From positions 2,449,501-2,513,500 of the forward strand of contig NZ_AP014879.1 of NCBI RefSeq assembly GCF_002355735.1: a stretch of DNA of 64,000 bases, written 5' to 3'. The stretch is from Sulfuricaulis limicola. GTDB lineage: Bacteria > Pseudomonadota > Gammaproteobacteria > Acidiferrobacterales > Sulfurifustaceae. Shown here in pieces: positions 46,893 through 56,038 of the stretch (position 1 is the stretch's first letter; every line of letters starts with the position of its first letter). The notes beneath the pieces were generated by a model. The model did not search any database. It saw only the letters and a list, made by a program, of their open reading frames with translations, and had not been told where the DNA came from. Both the position numbers and the translations under genes were made by a program.

Positions 46893-46972
46893 CCGCAGAG
46901 ACACAGAGAGCGCAGAGGGAAATCAATGATACTCAAACAGGAAAAATCTCTGCGTTCTCCGCGTCTCTGCGG
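46893..46972. repeat. Periodic-unit inverted-repeat element E5 (CGCAGAG type)
   Basis: The left arm (46893-46922) reads CCGCAGAGA / CACAGAGAG / CGCAGAGGGAAA. The right arm (46942-46972), read on the minus strand, is CCGCAGAGA / CGCGGAGAA / CGCAGAGATTTTT. It lies between gshB and the tonB-like gene. Confidence 0.82.
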
Positions 46973-47006
46973 CGAATAATATTATTTTGAATTTTTCTTA
47001 CGGCGC

Positions 47007-47894
47007 ATGACGACGCAAACGATTTCGGGCATTTCCCAGGCCGACCGCTTCGGGGTGACCATGTTCGGCTCGTTCCTGGTGCACATGGTGCTGATCCTGG
47101 GCGTAACCTTCACCCTGCCCAAGCTGCGCGACCTGCCCGGGTTGCCCTCGCTTGAAATCGCCCTGGTGCAGACGTCAAGCGACAAGCGCCCGCAGGATGC
47201 GGAATTCCTGGCGCAGGCGAACCAGGACGGCGGCGGCGACAGCGACACCCAGGAGATCGCCAAGAACCCGTTGCCGGTGCGCGAGATCAGCCCCGTGAAC
47301 CGCGACTTTCCCACGTTCCAGTCCATGCCGGAGAAACGCGTGGAATCGCTGCGCGAAAAAACCACGCTGTTGTCCCGGAACGAAGCCCGGAAGATCAAGC
47401 AGCAGGAAAGCCAGCCGGACAAGAAGGAGCTGCAATTGCAGCCGCCAATCCTGGGGCTCATGACGCACCAGGAAATCCAGGAGGAGCGTGCACGACTGAA
47501 CGCAGAGATCGATCGCACCTGGCAGGAATACCAAAAACGCCCGCGGCGCAAATTTCTCAACGCGCGGACCCAGGAATACAAATACGCCGTCTATCTGGAA
47601 GGTTTCCGGGCGAAGGTAGAGCGCATCGGAAACCTGAATTATCCCGCGGAGGCAAAACGCCGGAGTATTCGCGGCTCACTGCAGCTCGGCGTCATACTGG
47701 CTCCGGACGGCAGCGTGAAGACAATAGAACTGATCAGAAGTTCGGGCCACAAGGTGCTGGATGATGCGGCAAAACACATCGTTGAGCTTTCGTCTCCCTT
47801 TCAACCATTTCCTGATGACATCCGTTCCGATATGGATGAAATGCATATCACGCGGACCTGGCGGTTTAACGACACGCTTACCAGCGAAAACTGA
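47007..47894 (+). CDS. TonB-family protein
   Basis: 295 residues. N-terminal membrane anchor (about 18-38, VTMFGSFLVHMVLILGVTFT), a long charged middle region, and a C-terminal TonB domain with NYPAEAKRRSIRGSLQLGVI and PDGSVKTIELIRSSGHKVLD. TonB energises outer-membrane transport with ExbB/ExbD, which are not here. The same arrangement next to gshB and yqgE is known in other gammaproteobacteria, where this protein is annotated simply as energy transducer TonB. Confidence 0.9.
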   Translation: MTTQTISGISQADRFGVTMFGSFLVHMVLILGVTFTLPKLRDLPGLPSLEIALVQTSSDKRPQDAEFLAQANQDGGGDSDTQEIAKNPLPVREISPVNRDFPTFQSMPEKRVESLREKTTLLSRNEARKIKQQESQPDKKELQLQPPILGLMTHQEIQEERARLNAEIDRTWQEYQKRPRRKFLNARTQEYKYAVYLEGFRAKVERIGNLNYPAEAKRRSIRGSLQLGVILAPDGSVKTIELIRSSGHKVLDDAAKHIVELSSPFQPFPDDIRSDMDEMHITRTWRFNDTLTSEN

Positions 47895-47938
47895 ACTCAA
47901 TCTTGAGTTCAACGTCCGGCTGCCGGATACTGTCCGTC

Positions 47939-48502
47939 ATGAAAGGCCCTGATTCGCTCACGAATCATTTCCTGATCGCCATGCCGAGCCTGGCGGACGC
48001 GAATTTCGCGCGCAGCGTCACGCTCATCTGCGAGCATTCCGGGGAAGGCAGCATGGGCATCGTGATCAACCGCCTGACCGACCTTCATCTCAGCGACATC
48101 TTCGACCAGCTCGGCATCGCGCCGGACAAGGCCAGCTATGCGGATGACGTGGTTTACCTCGGCGGCCCGGTGCAGAACAACCGCGGCTTCGTGCTGCACG
48201 AACCGCTCGGCGACTGGGAATCCACCCTGCCGGTGACCGACAGATTCGGCGTCTCGACCTCGCGCGACATTCTCGAGGCCATCGCGGAAAACCGCGGCCC
48301 GGAAAAATTCATCGTCGCCCTCGGCTACGCCGGCTGGGGCGCGGGGCAACTGGAACGCGAGATCACCGAAAATTCCTGGCTCTCCGGTCCCGCGAGCCGG
48401 GAGATCATCTTCGACCTGCCGGTGGAACAGCGCTGGAAGGCCGCGGCGCAGCTCGTGGGTGTCGACCTCGCCACGCTCTCCAGCGAGGCCGGCCACGCCT
48501 GA
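47939..48502 (+). CDS. yqgE: YqgE/AlgH family protein
   Basis: 187 residues. Family signatures: LTNHFLIAMPSLADANFARS, SVTLICEHSGEGSMGIVINR, VYLGGPVQNNRGFVLH and ALGYAGWGAGQLEREI. Function unsettled; it commonly precedes ruvX. ATG at 47939 matches the family start. Its stop overlaps the ruvX start (TGATG). Confidence 0.95.
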   Translation: MKGPDSLTNHFLIAMPSLADANFARSVTLICEHSGEGSMGIVINRLTDLHLSDIFDQLGIAPDKASYADDVVYLGGPVQNNRGFVLHEPLGDWESTLPVTDRFGVSTSRDILEAIAENRGPEKFIVALGYAGWGAGQLEREITENSWLSGPASREIIFDLPVEQRWKAAAQLVGVDLATLSSEAGHA

Positions 48503-48933
48503 TGACAGCGGTAACCTATCTGGCTTTCGACTACGGGGAAAAATACATCGGCGTCGCCGTCGGCAGCAGCCACTCGCGCCAGGCCGAACCCGTGACCACC
48601 CTGCGCGGCTCGGCCAAAAACCCCGATTGGGTGCGCCTTTCCCGGCTGATCAAGGAATGGCACCCGCATGCCCTGGTGGTCGGCCTGCCGCTCAACATGG
48701 ACGGCAGCGACAACCCCATGACCCGCGCCGCCCGGGCGTTTGGACAACGCCTCAAGGAACGCTACAATTTGCCGGTACACATGGTGGATGAACGCCTCTC
48801 AACGCTGGTCGCCCGGGATGTCCTGAACGAGGCGGGCGTTCCCATGAGGCGGCACAAGTCCCGGCTCGACCAGGTGGCGGCCCAGACCATCCTGCAGGCT
48901 TTCCTTAACGAACTCCCCGGAGAAAGCCCGTGA
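48502..48933 (+). CDS. ruvX: RuvX/YqgF, Holliday junction resolvase-like nuclease
   Basis: 143 residues, RNase H-fold. Blocks: [16 protein letters not shown] with the first acidic residue, [16 protein letters not shown], and [16 protein letters not shown] with the second. Family members act in 16S rRNA 5'-end processing and DNA junction resolution. Overlaps yqgE and pyrR at its two ends, so it is part of one translationally coupled unit. Confidence 0.94.
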   Translation: MTAVTYLAFDYGEKYIGVAVGSSHSRQAEPVTTLRGSAKNPDWVRLSRLIKEWHPHALVVGLPLNMDGSDNPMTRAARAFGQRLKERYNLPVHMVDERLSTLVARDVLNEAGVPMRRHKSRLDQVAAQTILQAFLNELPGESP

Positions 48934-49427
48934 CGGCGGTGATCGACGTTGAAGCGGCGCTGGCGCGCATGGCCGAACAGCTGCGGCCGGCGCTCAAAAG
49001 CCATCCGCTCATGATCGGCATCCACACCGGCGGCGTCTGGGTGGCCGAGCGATTGCACCAAATGCTCGATCTGAAAGAAGAGCTCGGCACGCTCGACATC
49101 TCCTTCTATCGCGATGACTTCACGCGCGTCGGCATGAACCCGCAGGTTCGGACCTCGCATCTGCCGGTGAACGTCGAGGATCGCCACCTGATCCTGGTGG
49201 ATGACGTGTTGCACACCGGGCGCACCATCCGCGCCGCACTCAACGAAATTTTCGACTACGGTCGCCCGGCCTCGGTGCTGCTCGCCTGCCTCGTCGAGCG
49301 CGGCGGGCGCGAGCTGCCCATCGAGCCCCAGGTCGTGGGCGAGCGCGTCAAGCTCGGCAAAAACCAGCACGTGAAACTGTCCGGTCCGGAAAAACTCGAG
49401 CTGCGCATCCAGGAGGCCAACGGGTGA
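48930..49427 (+). CDS. pyrR: PyrR, bifunctional pyr regulator / uracil phosphoribosyltransferase-like
   Basis: 165 residues, type I PRTase fold. The PRPP-binding motif is [18 protein letters not shown], and [20 protein letters not shown] is the PyrR hood region. GTG at 48930 overlaps the ruvX stop. In Gram-positives PyrR binds pyr mRNA; in gammaproteobacteria it precedes pyrB without an evident attenuator, as here, and its regulatory role is uncertain. Confidence 0.92.
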   Translation: MTAVIDVEAALARMAEQLRPALKSHPLMIGIHTGGVWVAERLHQMLDLKEELGTLDISFYRDDFTRVGMNPQVRTSHLPVNVEDRHLILVDDVLHTGRTIRAALNEIFDYGRPASVLLACLVERGGRELPIEPQVVGERVKLGKNQHVKLSGPEKLELRIQEANG

Positions 49428-50446
49428 ATCAAGGCCTGCAGTTCGATGACGCCGGGCGCTTGCGCCATCTGCTCACCATTGAAGGTCTTTCCCGTCAAAC
49501 CATTCTGGAAATCCTGGATACCGCCGAATCGTTCATCTCGGTGGGCGAACGCGAGATCAAGAAAATCCCGCTGCTGCGCGGCAAGACCGTCGTCAACCTG
49601 TTCTTCGAATCCAGCACCCGCACCCGCACCACCTTCGAGATCGCCGCCAAGCGCCTCTCGGCCGACGTGATCAACCTGAACGTCGGCGCTTCCAGCACCA
49701 GCAAGGGCGAAACCCTGCTCGACACCATCCGCAACCTCGAGGCCATGCACACCGACCTGTTCGTGGTGCGCCACGCCGAATCCGGCGCGGCGCACCTGAT
49801 CGCGCGCCACGTGCCGCCGCACGTGCGCATCATCAACGCCGGCGACGGGCGCCACGCGCATCCGACACAGGGCCTGCTCGACATGTTCACCATCCGCCGC
49901 CATAAGGGCGCGTTCGGGAAACTCAAGGTCGCCATCGTCGGGGACATCCTGCACTCGCGCGTGGCGCGCTCGCAGATTCAGGCGCTCAAGGCGCTGGGCG
50001 TGGCGGAACTGCGCGTGGTCGCGCCCAAAACGCTGCTGCCGGTGGCGGTGGAGAAACTCGGCGTGCGTCCCTGCACCCGCATGGAAGAGGGCCTCGACGG
50101 CGTGGACGTGGTCATGATGTTGCGGTTGCAGCGCGAACGCATGCAGGGCGCGCATATCCCGAGCGAGCATGAATATTTCAATCTCTACGGGCTCACACCC
50201 GCGAAGCTGGCGCTGGCGGCGAAGGACGCCATCGTCATGCACCCGGGCCCGATGAATCGGGGACTCGAAATCGACTCGGCCGTGGCCGATGGCCCGCAGT
50301 CGGTGATCCTGCCGCAGGTGACTTATGGAATCGCCGTGCGCATGGCGGTGATGGCGCTGATCATGGGCGGGACACCGGCGATTCGCGAACCCGCGACTCG
50401 CGATCCCGCGAGCCGCAAGCCGGCCGAAAGGAAGAAACATCAATGA
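49424..50446 (+). CDS. pyrB: Aspartate carbamoyltransferase catalytic chain
   Basis: 340 residues. Carbamoyl-phosphate site [15 protein letters not shown], and [32 protein letters not shown] and [10 protein letters not shown] are all present. GTG start at 49424 overlaps the pyrR stop. It makes carbamoyl aspartate for pyrimidines. Paired with an inactive dihydroorotase homologue, as in the Pseudomonas-type ATCase complex. Confidence 0.96.
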   Translation: MNQGLQFDDAGRLRHLLTIEGLSRQTILEILDTAESFISVGEREIKKIPLLRGKTVVNLFFESSTRTRTTFEIAAKRLSADVINLNVGASSTSKGETLLDTIRNLEAMHTDLFVVRHAESGAAHLIARHVPPHVRIINAGDGRHAHPTQGLLDMFTIRRHKGAFGKLKVAIVGDILHSRVARSQIQALKALGVAELRVVAPKTLLPVAVEKLGVRPCTRMEEGLDGVDVVMMLRLQRERMQGAHIPSEHEYFNLYGLTPAKLALAAKDAIVMHPGPMNRGLEIDSAVADGPQSVILPQVTYGIAVRMAVMALIMGGTPAIREPATRDPASRKPAERKKHQ

Positions 50447-51729
50447 CCCTCGTCATCCAGGGCGGTCACCTCATTGACCCGGCCAACAACGTGGACGGCA
50501 AAAAGGACCTTTTTATCGATGACGGCGGTTTCGTGGCCGGCGTCGGCAAGGCGCCGCCGGGATTCAAGGCGAAGAAAACCATTGACGCGCGCGGCCGGAT
50601 CGTCTGTCCGGGTCTGGTCGACCTGCGCGCGCGGCTGCGCGAACCGGGGCTGGAATACAAGGCCACGATCGAATCCGAAGTGCATGCCGCCGTCGCCGCC
50701 GGTATCACCACGCTGTGCTGCCCGCCCGACACCCTGCCCGTCATCGACACCCCGGCCATGGCCCAGATGCTGCAGTCGCGCGCCTGGCGCTTCGGGCTGG
50801 CCTTCATCCATCCACTGGGGGCGCTGACCCAGCGCCTCGAAGGCAAGCTGTTGGCCGACATGGAGGCGCTCGACGAAGCCGGCTGCGTCGGCTTCACCAA
50901 CGCCCTGTCGCCCGTTACCGACACGCTGGTGATGCGCCGCGCGCTCGAATACGCCGCCACCCTCGACCTCACCGTGTTCCTGCACGCCGAAGACCCGTGG
51001 CTTCGCAACGGCGGCTGCGTGCACGAAGGCGAAGTCGGCACGCGCCTTGGACTTCCGGGCATACCGGAGGCCGCTGAAACTGTCGGCGTCGCGCGTGATC
51101 TCGCGCTGATCGAACAGACCGGGTGCCGCGCGCATTTCTGCGGGTTGTCCAGCGCGCGCGCCGCGGCCATGGTGGCCCAGGCGCAGAAAAAAGGGCTGCC
51201 GGTGAGCGCCGACACCACCGCGCATCATCTGCACCTGACCGAACACGACATCGGAGATTTCAATACCCAGTGCCACGTGCGTCCGCCGCTGCGCGGGAAG
51301 CATGATCGCGAGGGACTGCGCAAGTCGCTCAAGACCGGCGCCATCAGCGCCATTTGTTCGGATCATCAGCCGCACGAACCGGACGCCAAGCTCGCGCCCT
51401 TCGCCCGCTCCGAACCGGGTATCTCGGCGCTGGAAACGCTGTTGCCGCTCACGCTCAGGCTGGTGGACGAGAAACTGCTCACGCTGCCGGAAGCCATCGC
51501 GCTGCTGACCCACAAGCCGGCCGGGATCATCGGCGTGGAAACCGGCCAGCTCGGCATTGGCGCCACCGCCGATATTTGCATCTTCGATCCTGAAATACGC
51601 TGGACGCTGACCGGGGACAAGCTGGTTTCGCGCGGCCACAACACGCCGTTCCTGGGACAGACGTTCCGCGGGAAGGTCACCCACACCCTGGTGGGCGGAA
51701 AACTGGTTTACGAGGGATCCAAGACCTGA
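50443..51729 (+). CDS. Dihydroorotase homologue lacking metal ligands (PyrC'/PyrX)
   Basis: 428 residues in the type I dihydroorotase family, complete and uninterrupted. Catalytic residues are lost: the DxHxH motif is [10 protein letters not shown], the carbamylated lysine position in GCVGFTN is Thr, and the usual HxxHxS block is HFCGLSS. The final Asp remains in ICSDHQPH. Its ATG overlaps the pyrB stop. In Pseudomonas the equivalent inactive protein is needed to assemble active aspartate carbamoyltransferase, which is the likely role here. An active pyrC should be elsewhere in the genome. Confidence 0.93.
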   Translation: MTLVIQGGHLIDPANNVDGKKDLFIDDGGFVAGVGKAPPGFKAKKTIDARGRIVCPGLVDLRARLREPGLEYKATIESEVHAAVAAGITTLCCPPDTLPVIDTPAMAQMLQSRAWRFGLAFIHPLGALTQRLEGKLLADMEALDEAGCVGFTNALSPVTDTLVMRRALEYAATLDLTVFLHAEDPWLRNGGCVHEGEVGTRLGLPGIPEAAETVGVARDLALIEQTGCRAHFCGLSSARAAAMVAQAQKKGLPVSADTTAHHLHLTEHDIGDFNTQCHVRPPLRGKHDREGLRKSLKTGAISAICSDHQPHEPDAKLAPFARSEPGISALETLLPLTLRLVDEKLLTLPEAIALLTHKPAGIIGVETGQLGIGATADICIFDPEIRWTLTGDKLVSRGHNTPFLGQTFRGKVTHTLVGGKLVYEGSKT

Positions 51730-51745
51730 CTGGCCGGGTGTCACG

Positions 51746-51775
51746 ACAAAAAAGCCCCTCGCGGGGCTTTTTTGT
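51746..51775. terminator. Strong bidirectional terminator between pyr and pilU genes
   Basis: ACAAAAAAGCCCC pairs perfectly over 13 bp with GGGGCTTTTTTGT around TCGC. It lies 17 bp after the pyrC' stop and 42 bp after the pilU stop on the other strand, so it serves both convergent units. Confidence 0.92.
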
Positions 51776-51816
51776 TTCAGGGTCCTGGTTCGAACAATCC
51801 GCGATGCGGCAAAGCT

Positions 51817-52932
51817 CTATTTGATCGTCACGTTACGCATGGACTCACCGAGCTCGCGACTCTTCGAGTCCTTGCCTTCGAGCTTGATGCGCAGGCGCAC
51901 GTCGTTGACCGAGTCGGCATTGCGCAGCGCATCGTCATAGGAAATGAGGTCGGCCTCGTACAGGCTGAACAGCGACTGGTCGAAGGTCTGCATGCCGGCC
52001 TCGGTGGACTTGCCCATGAGATCCTTGATCTCCGGGATCTTGCCTTCCATGATCAGGTCGGCGATCAGGGGCGAGTTGATCATGACCTCCACGGCGGGTA
52101 CACGCCCCTTGCCGCTCTTCATCGGGATCAGGCGCTGCGAAACAATGGCCTTCAGGTTGAGCCCCAGGTCCATCAGCAGCTGGTTGCGCTTGTCCTCGGG
52201 GAAGAAGTTGATGATGCGGTCGAGTGCCTGGTTGGCGTTGTTGGCGTGCAGGGTGGACAGGCACAAGTGGCCGGTTTCGGAAAACTGGATCGCCAGGTCC
52301 ATGGTTTCGCGTGCACGGATTTCGCCGATCAGGATCACATCCGGCGCCTGGCGCATGGCGTTTTTCAGCGCCACTTCGTAGGACGACGTGTCGACACCGA
52401 CCTCGCGCTGGTTCACGATGCAGTTCTTGTGGTCGTGCACGTATTCCACCGGGTCCTCGATGGTGAGGATGTGCCCGTAGCTGTACTCGTTGCGATAGCC
52501 GATCATGGCTGCCAGCGAGGTGGATTTGCCCGAACCGGTGCCGCCGACGAACAGGATGAGCCCGCGCTTGGTCAGCGCCAGGTCCGCCAGCACCTTGGGC
52601 AGATGCAGGTCGTCAAAACGCGGGATGTCGGTGTTGATGGTGCGCAACACCATGCCCACGCGCTGCTGCTGCATAAATACATTGACGCGGAAACGGCCGA
52701 TCTCCTGCGGCGCGATCGCGAAATTGCATTCGTTGCTCGCCTCGAACTGCCGGCGCTGGTCCTCGTTCATGATGCCGTAGGCGAAGGCGCGCGACTGCTC
52801 CGGGGTCAGCGCCTGCTTCGTCACCGGCATGATCTTGCCGTCCACCTTGATGGAGGGCGCCACCCCGGCCGTGACGAACAAGTCGGAGGCGTGCTTGTGC
52901 TTCATGAGCTTGAGCAGGTCGATGAAATTCAT
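51817..52932 (-). CDS. pilU: PilU, PilT-like twitching motility ATPase
   Basis: 371 residues. Walker A VGGTGSGKST, Asp box ILTIEDPVEYVH, Walker B VILIGEIRARETM and His box LSTLHANNANQ. The longer C-terminus and MKHKHASDLFVTAGVAPSIK fit PilU more than PilT. It helps PilT retract type IV pili. Its ATG overlaps the pilT stop (ATGA). Confidence 0.95.
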   Translation of the reverse strand: MNFIDLLKLMKHKHASDLFVTAGVAPSIKVDGKIMPVTKQALTPEQSRAFAYGIMNEDQRRQFEASNECNFAIAPQEIGRFRVNVFMQQQRVGMVLRTINTDIPRFDDLHLPKVLADLALTKRGLILFVGGTGSGKSTSLAAMIGYRNEYSYGHILTIEDPVEYVHDHKNCIVNQREVGVDTSSYEVALKNAMRQAPDVILIGEIRARETMDLAIQFSETGHLCLSTLHANNANQALDRIINFFPEDKRNQLLMDLGLNLKAIVSQRLIPMKSGKGRVPAVEVMINSPLIADLIMEGKIPEIKDLMGKSTEAGMQTFDQSLFSLYEADLISYDDALRNADSVNDVRLRIKLEGKDSKSRELGESMRNVTIK

Positions 52933-54005
52933 TTCTTGCCACCGCCGCTTGACGCCACCGCTGCCGCGGAACTGAACAGGTCCTTGTTGGCGGCCACGGC
53001 ACGGGCGTCATCCACATGCACCTGGCGCGTGCGTATCAGATCCGTCAGATTCTGGTCGAGCGTGGACATGCCCACATTCTGACCGGTCTGGATGGCCGAA
53101 TACATCTGCGCGATCTTGTTCTCGCGAATCAGGTTGCGGATCGCGGGCGTGCCGATCATGATCTCGTGCGCCGCCACGCGGCCGCCGCCGATCTTCTTGA
53201 GCAGGGTCTGCGAGATGACTGCGCGCAAGGACTCGGAAAGCATGGCGCGCACCATGTCCTTTTCCGCCGCCGGGAACACGTCGATGATGCGGTCGATGGT
53301 CTTGGCCGCGGAGCTCGTATGCAGGGTTCCGAAAACCAGGTGACCGGTCTCGGCGCCGGTCAACGCCAGGCGGATCGTTTCCAGGTCGCGCATTTCGCCC
53401 ACCAGAATCACGTCCGGGTCCTCGCGCAGGGCAGAGCGCAGGGCGTTGTTGAAGCCGAGCGTGTCCTTGCCGATCTCGCGCTGGTTGATCAGGCAATTCT
53501 TGCTGGTGTGCACGAATTCGATCGGGTCCTCGATGGTGAGAATATGTCCGTGCTCGGTTTCGTTGATGTGGTTGACCATGGCCGCCAGGGTCGTGGACTT
53601 GCCGGAGCCGGTGGGTCCTGTCACGAGCACGATCCCGCGCGGCTGGTCGGCGATCTGCTTGAACACCGGCGGGCAATTGAGCTGCTCGAGCGTCAGCACC
53701 TTCGAGGGAATGGTGCGGAACACTGCCGCCGGGCCGCGGTTCTGGTTGAAGGCGTTGACGCGGAAACGCGCGATATTGGGCAGCTCGAAGGAGAAGTCGG
53801 TCTCGAGGAATTCTTCGTAGTCCTTCTGCTGCTTGTCCGACATGATGTCGTAGACCATGTTGTGAACGGTGCGGTCGTCCAGCGGGTCCACGTTGATGCG
53901 CTTGATGTCACCGTCCACGCGAATCAGCGGTGGCAGCCCGGCCGACAAATGCAGATCCGAGGCGTTCTGTTTGAAGGCAAACGCCAGCAGTTCGGCGATA
54001 TCCAT
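52929..54005 (-). CDS. pilT: PilT, type IV pilus retraction ATPase
   Basis: 358 residues. Walker A VTGPTGSGKST, Asp box HILTIEDPIEFVH, Walker B VILVGEMRDLETI, His box FGTLHTSSAAKTIDR and the PilT-specific AIRNLIRENKIAQM. GGAGAACCTG precedes the ATG. It disassembles pilin subunits at the pilus base, the output of the Pil-Chp system encoded at 33894-44085. Confidence 0.97.
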   Translation of the reverse strand: MDIAELLAFAFKQNASDLHLSAGLPPLIRVDGDIKRINVDPLDDRTVHNMVYDIMSDKQQKDYEEFLETDFSFELPNIARFRVNAFNQNRGPAAVFRTIPSKVLTLEQLNCPPVFKQIADQPRGIVLVTGPTGSGKSTTLAAMVNHINETEHGHILTIEDPIEFVHTSKNCLINQREIGKDTLGFNNALRSALREDPDVILVGEMRDLETIRLALTGAETGHLVFGTLHTSSAAKTIDRIIDVFPAAEKDMVRAMLSESLRAVISQTLLKKIGGGRVAAHEIMIGTPAIRNLIRENKIAQMYSAIQTGQNVGMSTLDQNLTDLIRTRQVHVDDARAVAANKDLFSSAAAVASSGGGKK

Positions 54006-54204
54006 CAGGTTCTCCGTGGGCCGTGGATGGTAAAAACGTTATAAATTCGGCCCTTGGGTTAATTTCTAGTCTATTCCGGCCCGACCTGCAAACAAACAGT
54101 CTACCCGCCGGTCGGCAAATCCCGCGGAAATCGCGGTTTTCAGCGCCATCATCACCAGCTTTCAGCTTCCGTTCCACGGAGCGGAGCTTTAAACTTCGGC
54201 GGTC

Positions 54205-55056
54205 ATGGCCTCCACCTCCACGCACGGCGCACATCCCCTGATTGGCTTCATCGGCGCCGGCAACATGGCGCGCAGTCTGGCCTCCGGGCTGCTGAAAAAC
54301 GGCTGGGGCAAAAACCAGATTATTCTCTCCGACCCCGAGCCGTCGCAGCGACAGGCGATCGAATCCGTCCTGGGCGTGAAAACTCTGGCAGACAACCAGG
54401 CCGTTGCCGCGCAGGCCGATATCCTGGTGCTGGCGGTCAAGCCGCAGGCTCTTGGAGAAGTGGCTGCGGCACTGGCCCCTTCCGTTCAAAAGAAAAAACC
54501 CCTCGTCGTCTCCATCGCGGCGGGCGTGCGCCTCGAGGACCTCGATCGCTGGCTGGGGGGAGGACTCCCCATCGTGCGCGCCATGCCCAACACCGCGGCC
54601 CTGATCGGCAGCGGCGCCTCGGGCCTCTACGCCAACGAGCGCGTGAGCGAGGCCATGCGCAATCAGGCCGAATCCATCCTGCGCGCCGTGGGCGTGACGG
54701 TGTGGCTTGCCGACGAATCCCTGATGGACGTGGTGACTGCCCTGTCCGGCAGCGGACCGGCGTATTTCTTTCTCGTCATGGAAACGCTGGAACAGGCGGC
54801 GATCGAATCCGGGCTGGATCCGAAACAGGCGCGCCTGCTCACGCTCGAGACCGCTTTTGGCGCGGCCAAGATGGCGCTCGAAGGCCACGAGGAACCCTCA
54901 CAATTGCGCCGTCGCGTGACCTCGCCGGGCGGCACCACGGAACAGGCGGTGAAGGTCCTGGAGCAAGGCGGCATTCGCCCACTGTTCAAAAAGGCCATCG
55001 AGGCGGCTGTCAACCGCTCGCGTGAAATCGCCGACATGTTCGGAAAGAAGGCATGA
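54205..55056 (+). CDS. proC: Pyrroline-5-carboxylate reductase
   Basis: 283 residues. N-terminal NAD(P)-binding IGFIGAGNMARSLASGLL, then VLAVKPQ, RAMPNTAALIGSGASGL and the C-terminal signature VTSPGGTTEQAVKVLEQGG. It completes proline synthesis. ATG at 54205 has a poor ribosome-binding site. Its stop overlaps the yggT start. Confidence 0.96.
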   Translation: MASTSTHGAHPLIGFIGAGNMARSLASGLLKNGWGKNQIILSDPEPSQRQAIESVLGVKTLADNQAVAAQADILVLAVKPQALGEVAAALAPSVQKKKPLVVSIAAGVRLEDLDRWLGGGLPIVRAMPNTAALIGSGASGLYANERVSEAMRNQAESILRAVGVTVWLADESLMDVVTALSGSGPAYFFLVMETLEQAAIESGLDPKQARLLTLETAFGAAKMALEGHEEPSQLRRRVTSPGGTTEQAVKVLEQGGIRPLFKKAIEAAVNRSREIADMFGKKA

Positions 55057-55613
55057 ATTCGTTTTTTACCGAGGCAGGCGCCCTTATCGTCCAGGTCGTG
55101 TTTGGCCTGTACATCCTGGCAGTACTGCTGCGCTTCCTGTTCCAGCTTTCGCGTGCCGATTTCTACAATCCCGTCTCCCAGTTTCTGGTGGCACTCACCA
55201 ACCCTCTGCTGATACCGCTGCGGCGGATCATCCCGGGCCTGATGGGCATCGATCTCGCTTCGCTCATATTGCTCCTGGCGCTGCAACTGCTGGAAGTCTA
55301 TGTGTTGTCGTGGCTGAACGATCTTCCCGCCGCCATGCTGACGCTGGTGCTGGCCTCCCTGGTCTCGCTCGTGCGGCTCACCATCCAGGTTTACTTCTAC
55401 GCCATCCTGATACGCGTGATCCTGAGCTGGTTCATGCCCTACGGCATGCGCCAGAACCCCGCCGGCGATCTGCTGGTGAGCCTCACGGAACCGCTGATGC
55501 GTCCGGCGCGGCGTCTGCTTCCGGCAGTCGGGGGTCTCGATCTGTCGCCAATTGTCGTACTCGTGGGTTTGCAGTTGTTGCAGCTCGCGCTCGCCCACCT
55601 GCTGCGCCCGTGA
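55053..55613 (+). CDS. yggT: YggT-family membrane protein
   Basis: 186 residues with two YggT repeats, each a pair of membrane helices (FGLYILAVLLRFLFQLSRAD and FYAILIRVILSWFMPYG), followed by RNPAGD-like QNPAGDLLVSLTEPLMRPAR. Function unknown; linked to osmotic tolerance and, in plastids, to membrane complex assembly. ATG overlaps the proC stop (ATGA). Confidence 0.92.
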   Translation: MNSFFTEAGALIVQVVFGLYILAVLLRFLFQLSRADFYNPVSQFLVALTNPLLIPLRRIIPGLMGIDLASLILLLALQLLEVYVLSWLNDLPAAMLTLVLASLVSLVRLTIQVYFYAILIRVILSWFMPYGMRQNPAGDLLVSLTEPLMRPARRLLPAVGGLDLSPIVVLVGLQLLQLALAHLLRP

Positions 55614-55614
55614 C

Positions 55615-55905
55615 GTGGGCTGGCTGCGCCGGGACGGGCCGGACCTGGTCCTGCAAGTGCAGATCCAGCCGCGCGCCAGTTCGGATGCCATTGCCGGGGT
55701 GCTGGGTGACCGGCTCAAGATCCGCCTCACCTCCCCACCGGTGGAAGGCAAGGCCAATGAGCATCTGATTGCCTGGCTGGCGCGGCTTTTTGGCGTGCCC
55801 AGGAGCCAGGTCACCCTGGAACGCGGCGCCGGCTCCAAACACAAGCAAGTGCGCATCCGCTGTCCCAAAAAACTCCCGGAAAACCTCGACTGGGACGTGA
55901 AGTAA
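55615..55905 (+). CDS. yggU: YggU/DUF167 family protein
   Basis: 96 residues starting with GTG at 55615, one base after the yggT stop. Family blocks: LQVQIQPRASSDAIAGVLG, LKIRLTSPPVEGKANEHLIA and VTLERGAGSKHKQVRI. Small alpha/beta protein of unknown function that often follows yggT. Confidence 0.9.
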   Translation: MGWLRRDGPDLVLQVQIQPRASSDAIAGVLGDRLKIRLTSPPVEGKANEHLIAWLARLFGVPRSQVTLERGAGSKHKQVRIRCPKKLPENLDWDVK

Positions 55906-55955
55906 CTCCTCCCGAGTCGCCCTCCTCCGCCCCACCCTCTCAGCCCCCGCCCAGC

Positions 55956-55986
55956 GGTTTCGGGCCGGCCTGGGGCTGGATATACT
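55956..55986 (+). promoter_or_regulatory. Candidate promoter of the dynamin-like gene
   Basis: TATACT at 55981 with TTTCGG 17 bases upstream, in an abrupt A/T-rich stretch before the ATG at 56039. The 14 bases GATATACTTTTTAT also occur at 46870-46883, upstream of the tonB-like gene. The -35 match is poor. Confidence 0.35.
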
Positions 55987-56038
55987 TTTTATTTAAGTTT
56001 ATATTCTAACCGTCTGTATTAGCGGGGTATTCAATATA

